Shown here piece after piece: positions 8,146 through 22,126 of a DNA stretch of 64,000 bases (positions are counted from its first letter, which is position 1; every line of letters starts with the position of its first letter). A model generated the notes under the pieces. It worked only from the letters and a program-made list of their open reading frames with translations, was not told the DNA's origin and ran no database searches. The position numbers were made by a program, and so were the translations under genes. The DNA is from Streptomyces sp. NA02950 (GTDB taxonomy: Bacteria > Actinomycetota > Actinomycetes > Streptomycetales > Streptomycetaceae), in assembly GCF_013364155.1 (NCBI RefSeq), contig NZ_CP054916.1, forward strand, positions 1,921,001 to 1,985,000, written 5' to 3'.

Positions 8146-9348
8146 TCAGTCTCCGGATCGTCGTTCCCCGTGGCCCCCGTGTGCGGCGTCCAGGACGGCG
8201 GGCAGCTCCCGGAGGAAGGTGTCCAGCTCGCCGTCGGCGACGACGAGCGGCGGGGCGAGCCGGACCACGTCCGGAGCGACCGCGTTCACCAGGAGTCCCG
8301 CGTCCTGAGCCGCCTGCTGCACCTGTGGCGCGAGGGACTCTGTGAGCACGATACCCAGCAGCAGCCCGGCGCCACGGACCTGGTCGATCAACGGATGGCC
8401 GAGCGACTCGATTCCGTCACGCAGCCGCTCCCCCGCACGCTTGACGCGGTCGAGGATCCCGTCGGCCTCGACGGTCTCCAGCACGGCGACGGCGGCGGCG
8501 CAGGCCACGGGGTTCCCACCGAAGGTGGAACCGTGCTGACCTGGGGTCAACAGCTCCGCGGCGGGCCCGAAGGCGATGGTCGCGCCGATGGGCAGCCCGC
8601 CACCGAGCCCCTTGGCGAGGGTGACCACATCGGGCTCCACGCCCTGCGCCTGGTGCTCGAACCAGTGTCCGGTGCGGCCGATGCCGGTCTGGATCTCGTC
8701 GATCACCAGCAGGGTGCCGGTGGCCCGGGTGATCTCGCGGGCCGCGGCCAGATAGCCCGCCGGGGGCACCACAACGCCGTTCTCGCCCTGCACCGGTTCG
8801 ACGATGACGAGGGCGGTGTCGGTGGTGACGGCCGCGCGCAGCGCCTCGGTGTCGCCGTAGGGGACGTGGGTGACGTCACCGGGCAACGGAAGGAACGGTT
8901 CCTGCTTGGTGGGCTGGCCGGTCAGCGCGAGGGCGCCCATGGTGCGGCCGTGGAAACCGCCGGTGGTGGCCACCATATGGGTACGACCGGTACGCCGCCC
9001 GATCTTGAACGCGGCCTCGACCGCCTCCGCACCGGAGTTGGAGAAGTAGACCCGTCCGGTGCGGCCGAGGAGCTGGAGCAGCTTCTCGGCGAGCGCCACC
9101 GGCGGCTCGGCCATGAACAGGTTGGAGACATGGCCGAGGGTGGCGATCTGGTCGGACACCGCCTGGACGACGGCGGGGTGGGCGTGGCCGAGGGCGTTGA
9201 CGGCGATGCCGCCGACGAAGTCCAGGTACTCCTTGCCGTCGGCGTCCCACAGCCGGGCGCCCTCGCCGTGGGTGAGGGCGAGGCGGGGGGTGCCGTAGTT
9301 GTCCATCAGCGCCCCCTGCCAGCGCTGTGCGAGTCCGGTGTTGCTCAC
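8146..9348 (-). CDS. argD: Acetylornithine aminotransferase, start codon remade by an IS insertion
   Basis: This 400-residue class III PLP aminotransferase has the motifs [60 protein letters not shown] and the Lys-bearing [14 protein letters not shown]. It converts N-acetylglutamate semialdehyde to N-acetylornithine. The coding sequence is intact from codon 2 on. The start is GTG 9348, whose first base belongs to the IS110 end or the ambiguous junction; removing the element restores ATG overlapping the argB stop. A ribosome site (GAAGG, nine bases before the GTG) is also inside the IS. Expression therefore depends on reading through, or starting within, the element. Confidence 0.92.
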   Translation of the reverse strand: MSNTGLAQRWQGALMDNYGTPRLALTHGEGARLWDADGKEYLDFVGGIAVNALGHAHPAVVQAVSDQIATLGHVSNLFMAEPPVALAEKLLQLLGRTGRVYFSNSGAEAVEAAFKIGRRTGRTHMVATTGGFHGRTMGALALTGQPTKQEPFLPLPGDVTHVPYGDTEALRAAVTTDTALVIVEPVQGENGVVVPPAGYLAAAREITRATGTLLVIDEIQTGIGRTGHWFEHQAQGVEPDVVTLAKGLGGGLPIGATIAFGPAAELLTPGQHGSTFGGNPVACAAAVAVLETVEADGILDRVKRAGERLRDGIESLGHPLIDQVRGAGLLLGIVLTESLAPQVQQAAQDAGLLVNAVAPDVVRLAPPLVVADGELDTFLRELPAVLDAAHGGHGERRSGD

Positions 9349-9354
9349 TGGTCC

Positions 9355-9575
9355 CTACCTTCTTGATCGGGCTGAGCGAGCCATTCGTAGGGTTGGCTCA
9401 CCCAGGGGCGCTGGGTGTGGCTATCACTGGTCTGCCGCTCGTGGCTCGGGAGGATTGGCCGCCCGGCGCCCCACGACGACTCGGCCGCCAATTGGGAAAT
9501 GCGACAAGATCGCTTTGTAGGGACTCGTCGGCGAGGTCGTCTGTGGGACACGGCACGACGACGATCAGGAGAGCG
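9355..9575 (+). ncRNA. Candidate IS110 bridge RNA region
   Basis: The long non-coding left end upstream of the transposase is where IS110-group elements encode the bridge RNA whose loops pair with target and donor DNA. Two internal matches fit guides: TCACTGGTC at 9424-9432 equals the element's left terminus with the junction bases (9345-9353), and ATTGGGAA at 9491-9498 equals the target side beyond the right junction (10807-10814). A weaker reverse-complement match to the left target (TGAGC at 9373-9377) is present. Exact ends and folding were not computed. Confidence 0.4.
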
Positions 9576-10769
9576 ATGCACCCCCGCGTATGGGCCGGAA
9601 TCGACGCCGGCAAGGCCCACCACCACTGTGTGGCAATCGACTCCGAGGGGAACAAACTCCTCTCCCGCCGCGTGGCCAACGACGAGCCGGAACTCCTCCA
9701 ACTCCTGGCCGATGTCCTTGCGCTGGGCCATGAGGTGGTCTGGGCCGTCGACCTCGCCGACGGCGGCGCCGCACTGGCCATCACCACCCTGCTCGCCCAT
9801 GACCAGCAGGTGCTCTACATCTCCGGTCGCACCGTCAACCGTGCCTCGGAGGCATACCGGGGCGAGAGCAAGAGCGACGCCCGCGACGCCGCGATCATCG
9901 CTGATCAGGCACGCATGCGCCGCGACCTGACCCCGATGCGATTGCCCGACAGCCTCAGCGCCGAACTGAAGCTCCTCACTGCCCGCCGCACCGATCTGGT
10001 CTGCGATCGCACCCGCACCATCAACCGGCTCCGCGCCCAGCTGAACGGCATCTTCCCCGCTCTGGAACGGGCATTGGACCTGAGCAACGCGGGCCCGCTG
10101 ATCCTGCTCACCGGATACCAGACCCCGGCCTCTATCCGGCGGCTGGGCCGCACCCGCCTGGAGGCATGGCTTCGCCGTCGCAAGGTCCGCAGCGCCGGTC
10201 AGGTCGCCCGGACCGCGCTGGAGGCCGCCGAACGGCAGCACACCGCCGTGCCGGGGGAAGACGTCGCCGCCGAGCTGGTGCACACGCTCGCCCAGCAACT
10301 GACCGCTCTCAACGAGCAGATCGCCGCAGTGGACCGTCGCATCGCCGAGCGGTTCAGGGAGCACGAACTCGCCGAGGTCATCACCAGCATGCCCGGCATC
10401 GGCCCGACTCTCGGTGCGGAGTTCCTCGCTGCCACCAACGGTGACATGGAGCTCTTCGGCTCCCCGGACCGGCTTGCCGGCTTCTGCGGTCTGGCTCCCG
10501 CCTCGCGCGACTCCGGCCGCATCAGCGGCAACCTGCGCCGACCCCAGCGATACCACCGCGGCTTGCAGCGTGTCTTCTACACCTCCGCGCTGATCAGCAT
10601 CCAACGCCACCCAGAGTCCAGGGCGTTCTACGACCGCAAGAGGGCCGAGGGGAAGCGCCACACGCAGGCCGTCATCGCCCTCGCGCGCAGACGTGTCAAC
10701 GTCCTGTGGGCACTCCTGCGGGACAGGCGCTGCTACCAAGCGGTCCCACCCGTCGCTATGGCGGCATGA
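9576..10769 (+). CDS. IS110-family transposase/recombinase
   Basis: This 397-residue protein has the IS110 layout: an N-terminal RuvC-like DEDD domain (Asp10 in AGIDAGKAHH, Asp59 in WAVDLADGG, Asp101 and Asp104 in KSDARDAA), a coiled middle, and a C-terminal transposase_20 domain with TSMPGIGPTLGAEFLAAT and AGFCGLAPASRDSGRISG. It resembles the IS117-like branch (SGRTVNRASEAYRGESKSD). It appears full length and unbroken, so it may be active. Start ATG 9576 follows CAGGAGAGCG; an open extension to 9327 crosses the junction into argD and was rejected. Confidence 0.93.
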   Translation: MHPRVWAGIDAGKAHHHCVAIDSEGNKLLSRRVANDEPELLQLLADVLALGHEVVWAVDLADGGAALAITTLLAHDQQVLYISGRTVNRASEAYRGESKSDARDAAIIADQARMRRDLTPMRLPDSLSAELKLLTARRTDLVCDRTRTINRLRAQLNGIFPALERALDLSNAGPLILLTGYQTPASIRRLGRTRLEAWLRRRKVRSAGQVARTALEAAERQHTAVPGEDVAAELVHTLAQQLTALNEQIAAVDRRIAERFREHELAEVITSMPGIGPTLGAEFLAATNGDMELFGSPDRLAGFCGLAPASRDSGRISGNLRRPQRYHRGLQRVFYTSALISIQRHPESRAFYDRKRAEGKRHTQAVIALARRRVNVLWALLRDRRCYQAVPPVAMAA

Positions 10770-10804
10770 GGACCCGAACAGCTCATCGCTGACGCTTGAC
10801 AACG

Positions 10805-11769
10805 TCATTGGGAATCCTCCCCCTCGTCGTCATGGGTCGCGCCGTCCGGGTCCGGCATGATCATGGTGCCGATGCCCTCGTCGGTGAAGATCTCCAGCAG
10901 GATGGAGTGCTGGACGCGGCCGTCCAGCACCCGGGCGGTGGTGACGCCGTTGCGTACGGCGTGCAGACAGCCCTCCATCTTGGGCACCATGCCGCTGGCC
11001 AGCTCCGGCAGCAGCTTCTCCAGCTCGCTCGCGGTGAGCTGGCTGATCACCTCGTCGCTGTTGGGCCAGTCCGCGTACAGCCCCTCGACATCGGTGAGGA
11101 CCATCAGCGTCTCGGCGCCGAGAGCGGCGGCGAGCGCGGCGGCCGCGGTGTCGGCGTTGATGTTGTAGACATGGCCGTCGTCGGCGCTGCGGGCGATGGA
11201 GGAGATCACCGGGATCCGGCCGTCGTCCAGCAGCGCCCGGACCGCGCCCGCGTCGATCTCGGTGATCTCGCCGACCCGGCCGATGTCCACGCGTTCGCCG
11301 TCGATGTCGGCCCAGCGCTTGGTGGCGGTCATGGTGTGGGCGTCCTCGCCGGTCAGACCGATGGCCAGCGGACCGTGCTGGTTGAGCAGACCGACCAGCT
11401 CACGCTGGACCTGTCCGGCCAGCACCATCCGCACGACGTCCATGGCCTCGGGCGAGGTGACCCGCAGTCCGGCCTTGAACTCCGAGACCAGGCCCAGCTT
11501 GTCGAGCTGGGCGCTGATCTGCGGGCCGCCGCCGTGGACCACGACGGGGCGCAGTCCGGCGTGCCGGAGGAAGACCACGTCCTGGGCGAAGGCGGCCTTC
11601 AGCTCCTCGTCGACCATCGCGTTGCCGCCGAACTTGATCACGACGGTCTTGCCGTGGTGACGGGTCAGCCAGGGCAGCGCCTCGATGAGGGTGCGGGCCT
11701 TGGGCAGCGCGGTGTGCTTACGGGCGGCGGGCCGGGCGGCGTTGTCCGGGGTGGCCGGGCTGGTCTGCG

Positions 11770-11773
<4 letters not shown>
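10805..11773 (-). CDS. argB: Acetylglutamate kinase
   Basis: This 322-residue amino acid kinase has [10 protein letters not shown], a [11 protein letters not shown] phosphate loop, [14 protein letters not shown] and [12 protein letters not shown], giving an arginine-sensitive N-acetylglutamate kinase of cytoplasmic arginine synthesis. Start ATG 11773 overlaps the argJ stop (ATGA); a longer frame upstream overlaps argJ and was not used. The stop (CAA TGA) sits right at the IS110 junction, and the ATG embedded in it is what would have been the native argD start. Confidence 0.95.
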
Positions 11774-15236
<3,463 letters not shown>

Positions 15237-15273
15237 TCATACTGGCAGCTCGCTATCTCGGGGGAGGCTGAGC

Positions 15274-16502
15274 ATGGACACCGGACCGACGGCGGACAGC
15301 AGCGGATGCCGACTGACGGCGGAGGCGCTTCCGGACGGGCTGACGCACGGGCCGAGCCGGACGTTCCTGATCGAGCGCGGGCTGCCCGAGGCCGCCGCCG
15401 ATCTCGACTTCACCGCCCTGTGCGGCGGGCGGCTGGAGCCGCTGCCACCCCCGGCGGCCACGTCATGGGGGACGGACGGCTGTTGGTGCTCGGCACGACC
15501 GACTACTGCGGCAGCCGGGTGGTGCTCGACGGCGTGACCGGTGCGGTACTGCTGGCCGAGTGGGCCGGGGGCACGCCCCGCGACGCCTCCGCGGGGGCGG
15601 AGCCGGTCCACGATCCCCTGGCCTCCTCGCTGTCCGCCTTCGCGGAGCTGATCGACACCTGTGCGTGGGTGTCGGAGACCGCGCGGCACCCCGAGGCGTA
15701 CGACGGGCGCCGGGGGCCCGATGTGATGGCCGAGGTGATCGAGGCCGCCGCGGGGCGGATGCGCGCCGTCGACCCGGCGCTGTTCGGGGCCGAGGCCGCT
15801 CCCGCGCACTGGCGCACCTGTCTGCTGGTGCGGTCGCTGGCCTGGGGCGCCCGGCCCGGTCCGGCGGACGGCCTGGCGTACACCTTCGGCCCGGCCCTGG
15901 TGCGGGATCTCGCGCGGCTGGGCGGCGAGGGCCGGGTGCGCCACTACCGCCCGGAGGAGCTGCCGGACCACCTCACCCACGAGCCGACCCGGCGGCTGCT
16001 CACCGAGATCGGACTGCCGCTCGACGGTGAGCTGTTCAGCGTCGGCGACGAACCGCTGCGCACCATGGCGGAGGCCCACCCCGACAGCTTCGCGGGGCGG
16101 GCGGAGGACGGCTCCGGCGCGGCCACGGGCCGGGGCCACCAGCGCGACTTCCTCGCCGTCGGGTGGTGGCCGCACGATCTCGCGGTCGCCCTCGACGGTG
16201 CCACCGGACGGCTGGAGCTGCCGGACTGGTACGGCGAGGACGAGCCCGCGGCCTATCTCAACCGGGATCTGTCGGCGCTGCTGTACGCCTGGTGGATCTA
16301 CGAGCGGCTGCGTGACGAGTGGCACCACTGGGGTGACGGCGCCGCCGCGGAGACCTGGCGGGTGTTCGACCCGTTCGCGCTGCTGAGCAGCCGGGCCGAC
16401 CCGATGGTGGAGGCGGTGGACCCGGAGGCGTTCCGGACCTCCGCCCACTCGTGGCGGATGCTCGCCGAGGACCCGTACACCGGCGGGCTGCTGTCCAACT
16501 GA
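15274..16502 (+). pseudogene. SUKH-4-type tandem-domain protein with a frameshift
   Basis: The first 60 or so codons from ATG 15274 (AEALPDGLTHGPSRTFLIERG) and the long frame ending at 16502 are two parts of one protein in different frames. The second part continues with GRLLVLGTTDYCGSRVVLDG and then a second related domain (PDHLTHEPTRRLLTEIGLP, ending with YAWWIYERL). Both halves look like SUKH-4 immunity-superfamily domains. The frames join near a run of five C at 15450-15454; one extra C there would restore a single reading frame of about 410 residues. It may be a true mutation or a sequencing error in a homopolymer. Confidence 0.6.
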
Positions 16503-16536
16503 GGTTCGGCACCGCACTGTTGGGCCATCGCACACG

Positions 16537-16571
16537 ACCGCCCCGGCCGGGCGGATGCCGGCCGGGGCGGT
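16537..16571. terminator. Bidirectional terminator hairpin
   Basis: A perfect 12-bp GC-rich stem (ACCGCCCCGGCC / GGCCGGGGCGGT) with an 11-base loop lies between the convergent SUKH-4-like gene and icd. Confidence 0.75.
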
Positions 16572-16604
16572 GCGCTTCATGGCGCCGGGGCGCTCGCGTC
16601 GGTG

Positions 16605-19160
<2,556 letters not shown>

Positions 19161-19219
19161 ACAACCCCGGCCGTCCTGACCCATGGGAGGGGTTGTATCA
19201 CCACCACAAAGGGGGTTGT
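19161..19219 (+). promoter_or_regulatory. Structured leader with two competing hairpins before the ketosynthase gene
   Basis: ACAACCCC at 19161-19168 can pair with GGGGTTGT at 19189-19196 or with a second exact copy at 19212-19219. The second copy contains the G-run that serves as ribosome site for the ATG at 19223. The two pairings exclude each other, and the second hides the ribosome site. This is the layout of a translational switch; the signal is unknown. Confidence 0.45.
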
Positions 19220-19222
19220 TGC

Positions 19223-20467
19223 ATGTCAACAGCACACAGCACCACCGGCCCGATGGCCGAGCCGGTGCTGATCACCGGGCTCGGGGCCACCACACCGCTG
19301 GGTGGGGACGTGGCCTCGACCTGGGCCGCGATGCTGGCCGGGCGGTCCGGGATCGGCCCGATCGAGGAGGAGTGGGCGACCGGGCTGCCGGTGCGGATCG
19401 CGGGCCGTCTCGCGGTGGAACCCACCGAGGTGATGGACCGGGTGCGGGCCCGGCGGCTGGACCGCTGTGAGCAGATCGCGCTGATCGCCGCCGGGGAGGC
19501 ATGGGCGGACGCGGGGACACCCGGCGTCGATCCGGAACGGCTGGCCGTGGTGATCGGGACCGGTACCGGCGGGGCGCTGACCATGCTGGGCCAGGACGAT
19601 GTGCTCGAGAGGTCGGGGGTGCGGCGGGTGTCGCCGCACACCGTGCCGATGCTGATGGCGAACGGGCCCGCGGCCTGGGTCAGCATCGAACTGGGCGCGC
19701 GCGGCGGCGCCCACACCCCGGTCAGCGCCTGTGCGTCGGGGGCCGAGGCCATCGCGATGGGCCTGGATCTGATCCGTCTCGGCCGGGCCGATGTGGTGGT
19801 GGCGGGCGGCACCGAAGCCTGTGTCTGCGCACTGCCACTGGCCGGGTTCGCCCAGGCCAAGGCGCATTCGACCCGTAATCACGAACCCGCCCTGGCCTCC
19901 CGTCCGTTCGATGTGGACCGGGACGGCTTCGTCATCGGGGAGGGCGCGGCGGTGGTCGTGCTGGAGCGCGCCGGGTTCGCCGCGGCGCGGGCGGCCCGGG
20001 CCCACGCGGCGCTCGCGGGCGCGGGTGTCACCTCGGACGCGTACCACATCACCGCCGGGCATCCCGAGGGCCAGGTCCGCGCGATGCGGAGGGCGCTGGA
20101 CTCGGCGGGGCTGTCCCCGCTCGACGTCGGGCACGTCCACGCCCACGCCACCTCGACCCCCAAGGGCGATCTGGTCGAGGCCCAGTCGATCGCCGAGGCC
20201 GTCGGGGTGCATCCGGCCGTCACCGCGACCAAGTCGATGACCGGCCATCTCTTCGGGGCGGCGGGGGCGGTCGGCGCGATGGCCGCGATCCTCGCGGTCC
20301 GCGACGGCGTCATCCCACCGACCCGCAATCTGGACACCCTCGACCCGGAGGTGAAGCTCGACGTCGTGGCGGGCGGGCCCCGGCGGGGCGGACTGACGGC
20401 GGCGCTGGCGAACTCCTTCGGCTTCGGCGGCCACAACGCCTCGCTGGTCTTCACCCCCGCGCCCTGA
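19223..20467 (+). CDS. Beta-ketoacyl synthase, KAS II (FabF) type
   Basis: This 414-residue condensing enzyme has the full Cys-His-His set: Cys170 in VSACASGAEA, His308 in HAHATSTPKGD and His342 in KSMTGHLFGAAG. It opens with LITGLGATTPLGGDV and ends FGFGGHNASLVF. It extends acyl chains on acyl carrier protein. No ACP, reductase or dehydratase gene lies nearby, so it is a stand-alone FabF paralogue whose job (primary fatty acids or a specialised product) cannot be told here. ATG 19223 follows a G-rich ribosome site within a possible regulatory hairpin. The hexapeptide next to His308 is STPKGD where most FabF proteins have STPxND, a small departure. Confidence 0.9.
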   Translation: MSTAHSTTGPMAEPVLITGLGATTPLGGDVASTWAAMLAGRSGIGPIEEEWATGLPVRIAGRLAVEPTEVMDRVRARRLDRCEQIALIAAGEAWADAGTPGVDPERLAVVIGTGTGGALTMLGQDDVLERSGVRRVSPHTVPMLMANGPAAWVSIELGARGGAHTPVSACASGAEAIAMGLDLIRLGRADVVVAGGTEACVCALPLAGFAQAKAHSTRNHEPALASRPFDVDRDGFVIGEGAAVVVLERAGFAAARAARAHAALAGAGVTSDAYHITAGHPEGQVRAMRRALDSAGLSPLDVGHVHAHATSTPKGDLVEAQSIAEAVGVHPAVTATKSMTGHLFGAAGAVGAMAAILAVRDGVIPPTRNLDTLDPEVKLDVVAGGPRRGGLTAALANSFGFGGHNASLVFTPAP

Positions 20468-20500
20468 CCCGGGACGGCCGGTGGTCCGGGATTCCCCGGC

Positions 20501-20962
20501 TCACCGGCCGCTTTCCGCGCCCAGCGGATGATGTGAAGGGTGAGCTCGGACTCGGTCCCGCTGGTGTTGACGGCGTTGACGTACCCGTGGGCCGTGCGAC
20601 AGCGCCCGGTGCCTCCGGTGATCGCGACCGTCACCTCGCCGCGCCCGCCCGCGGTGACCCTGACCACACCCTGGATGGTGAGGTCCCCGTCGGCAAGGCA
20701 GAGCGTGCCCACGCATCTGCCGGCCGAAGGTGTCGGGAGCGGGGCCGACCCGGGTCAGGGTGCAGACCTCGTCGAGGCTCCCCACCACGGCGGAGCCCCT
20801 CAGCAGATCCCCGGCCAGGACGAGCTCCTCCCCCCGGCCGGTACCGGGGTCACCGTCGCCGCCGAAGGCGGTCGGGGTCTGCCACGCGACCGGTTCGAGG
20901 ACCCGCTCGCGGCCGCTGTCCGTGGTGTGTCCACCGCGGGCCACGGCGACGGACAAGATCAT
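20501..20962 (-). pseudogene. Broken dirigent/allene-oxide-cyclase-barrel-like gene
   Basis: From ATG 20962 one frame reads VLEPVAWQTP, GRGEELVLAGDLLRG and DEVCTLTRVGPAPD; the matching second half lies in another frame (CVGTLCLADGDLTIQGVV, VAITGGTGRCRTAHGYVNA, SGTESELTLHII, ending near 20527). Together these give a barrel like the plant-type dirigent and allene-oxide-cyclase-like proteins of actinomycetes. The frames join around 20715-20740 through one extra base. The second frame has no stop of its own before running antisense into the ketosynthase gene. Frameshift plus lost stop make it a pseudogene. Confidence 0.55.
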
Positions 20963-21011
20963 CCAGGTGAACGGCCACCCCCGGTCGGCGCGGCGGCCCG
21001 GCGCGGCCCGG

Positions 21012-21593
21012 TCAGCGGAGCGCGTCGCAGTCCATCCGCAGTCGCCACTGCCCGGGGTGGCCGGTGAGGCTGAGCGTGGACAGCGGCTGGACGTCGACGT
21101 TCCAGTAGCAGTGCGGGGGCGCCTTGATCGCGTACATCATGGCCGCGCGGATCACCCCGGGGTCGGCGACCGCGAGCATCTTGGTGTGCTCCTCGGCCGG
21201 ACGGGTGTCCAGCCAGCCGCCGACCCGGGTGATGAAGTCCAGCAGCGATTCACCGCCGTGCGGCGCGGAGCGCGGGTCGGCGAGCCAGGCGTCGACCGTC
21301 GCCGGTTCGCGCGCCATCACATCCGCGAGGGTGCGGCCCCGCCAACGGCCCATGTCGCAGTCGCGCAGGGCGAGTTGGACGAGCGGGGTGAAGCCGAGGG
21401 CGTCGCCGGTCTCCCGGCTGCGCGGCGACGGCGAGCAGTAGCGCAGCTCCGCCGCGGCCAGCGGCAGCAGGGCGGGCGCGGCCCGCTCCACGGCGATGCG
21501 GCCCTCCACGTCCAGGGGCCGTTCGTCGTCGAACCGCTCGCCGAGCCGGGAGGAGCTGCGGGCGGCGGCTATCAGCGTGAGCCGGAACGTCAT
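21012..21593 (-). CDS. Histidine-phosphatase-fold protein lacking both catalytic histidines
   Basis: This 193-residue protein aligns by pattern with histidine phosphatases: LTLIAAARSSSRLGERFD where the RHG motif belongs, LRYCSPSPRSRETGDAL, LRDCDMGRWRGRTL, PHGGESLLDFITRVGGWL, and VADPGVIRAAMMYAI where the second catalytic His normally sits. The nucleophile His is replaced by Ala and the second by Asp. I recall similar His-less versions in other streptomycetes, so this is probably a family trait and not local decay. Phosphatase activity is not expected; a binding or sensing role is possible. Start ATG 21593. Confidence 0.7.
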   Translation of the reverse strand: MTFRLTLIAAARSSSRLGERFDDERPLDVEGRIAVERAAPALLPLAAAELRYCSPSPRSRETGDALGFTPLVQLALRDCDMGRWRGRTLADVMAREPATVDAWLADPRSAPHGGESLLDFITRVGGWLDTRPAEEHTKMLAVADPGVIRAAMMYAIKAPPHCYWNVDVQPLSTLSLTGHPGQWRLRMDCDALR

Positions 21594-21606
21594 CCCGGCA
21601 TCGTAT

Positions 21607-22053
21607 TCACCCCTCGTCGCGGGCGGACGGCTGCCGGGAGAAGAGGAGGTGCATCCAGTGGGACGGGTCGTCCAGCGGCTCGAAGCCCACCTTCGTGTAG
21701 ACGCCGTGGGCGTCGTGGGTGGCCAGCAGGATGCGGCGCAGCCCGTACGGCGCGAGATGGTCGCGGACGGCGGTGACCAGGTCGGTGCCCAGGCCCTTGC
21801 CGCGAACGGAGCGGTCGACGTAGACATCGCACAGCCAGGAGAAGGTGGCGTAGTCGGTGACGATGCGGGCGTAGGCGACCTGGGCGCCCGACGCGGTGTC
21901 GTACACGCCGAAGTTGAGCGAGGAGGCGATCGCCCGGTCCTGCTTCTCCCGGGTGCGGCCGAGGGCCCAGTAGGCGTCGGTGGACAGCCAGTGGTGGATA
22001 CGGGCCGGGTCGAGCCGCGCCGGGTCGGTGGATATCTCGAAACCGTCGTTCAT
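21607..22053 (-). CDS. GNAT-family N-acetyltransferase
   Basis: This 148-residue protein has the acetyl-CoA motif with VYVDRSVRGKGLGTDLV and a late YTKVGFEPLDDPSHWMHL. A WLSTDAYWALGRTREK head is typical of a subfamily of uncharacterised GNATs. It would acetylate a small molecule or peptide amine. ATG 22053 is preceded by AGGAA; the longer frame to 22185 was rejected because family-like sequence starts only here. It ends 14 bases before the start of the histidine-phosphatase-like gene and may be co-transcribed with it. Confidence 0.82.
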   Translation of the reverse strand: MNDGFEISTDPARLDPARIHHWLSTDAYWALGRTREKQDRAIASSLNFGVYDTASGAQVAYARIVTDYATFSWLCDVYVDRSVRGKGLGTDLVTAVRDHLAPYGLRRILLATHDAHGVYTKVGFEPLDDPSHWMHLLFSRQPSARDEG

Positions 22054-22126
22054 GGGGGTGTTCCTATCAGCCACCCGGCCGGCCGGGCGACCGAATTGTT
22101 CCTGTGACCGGGTGGCTTCGTCCCGC

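Larger units (their letters stand above)
9348..10807. mobile_element. IS110-family insertion sequence between argB and argD
   Basis: A 1460-bp block with one transposase gene separates argB from argD. It lacks long terminal inverted repeats, as expected of IS110. The three bases TCA occur at both junctions (9345-9347 and 10805-10807), so the exact ends are ambiguous by three bases. Deleting the block and one TCA rebuilds GATTCCCAATGAGCAACACC on the minus strand, where the argB stop and an argD ATG overlap as ATGA, the normal layout in the rest of this operon. The transposase is on the strand opposite to the arg genes. Left non-coding end 228 bp, right end 38 bp. Confidence 0.85.

Noticed and set aside
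9327..9575. Upstream extension of the transposase frame
   Set aside because: It crosses the IS junction into argD and covers the non-coding left end where IS110 elements keep their RNA.
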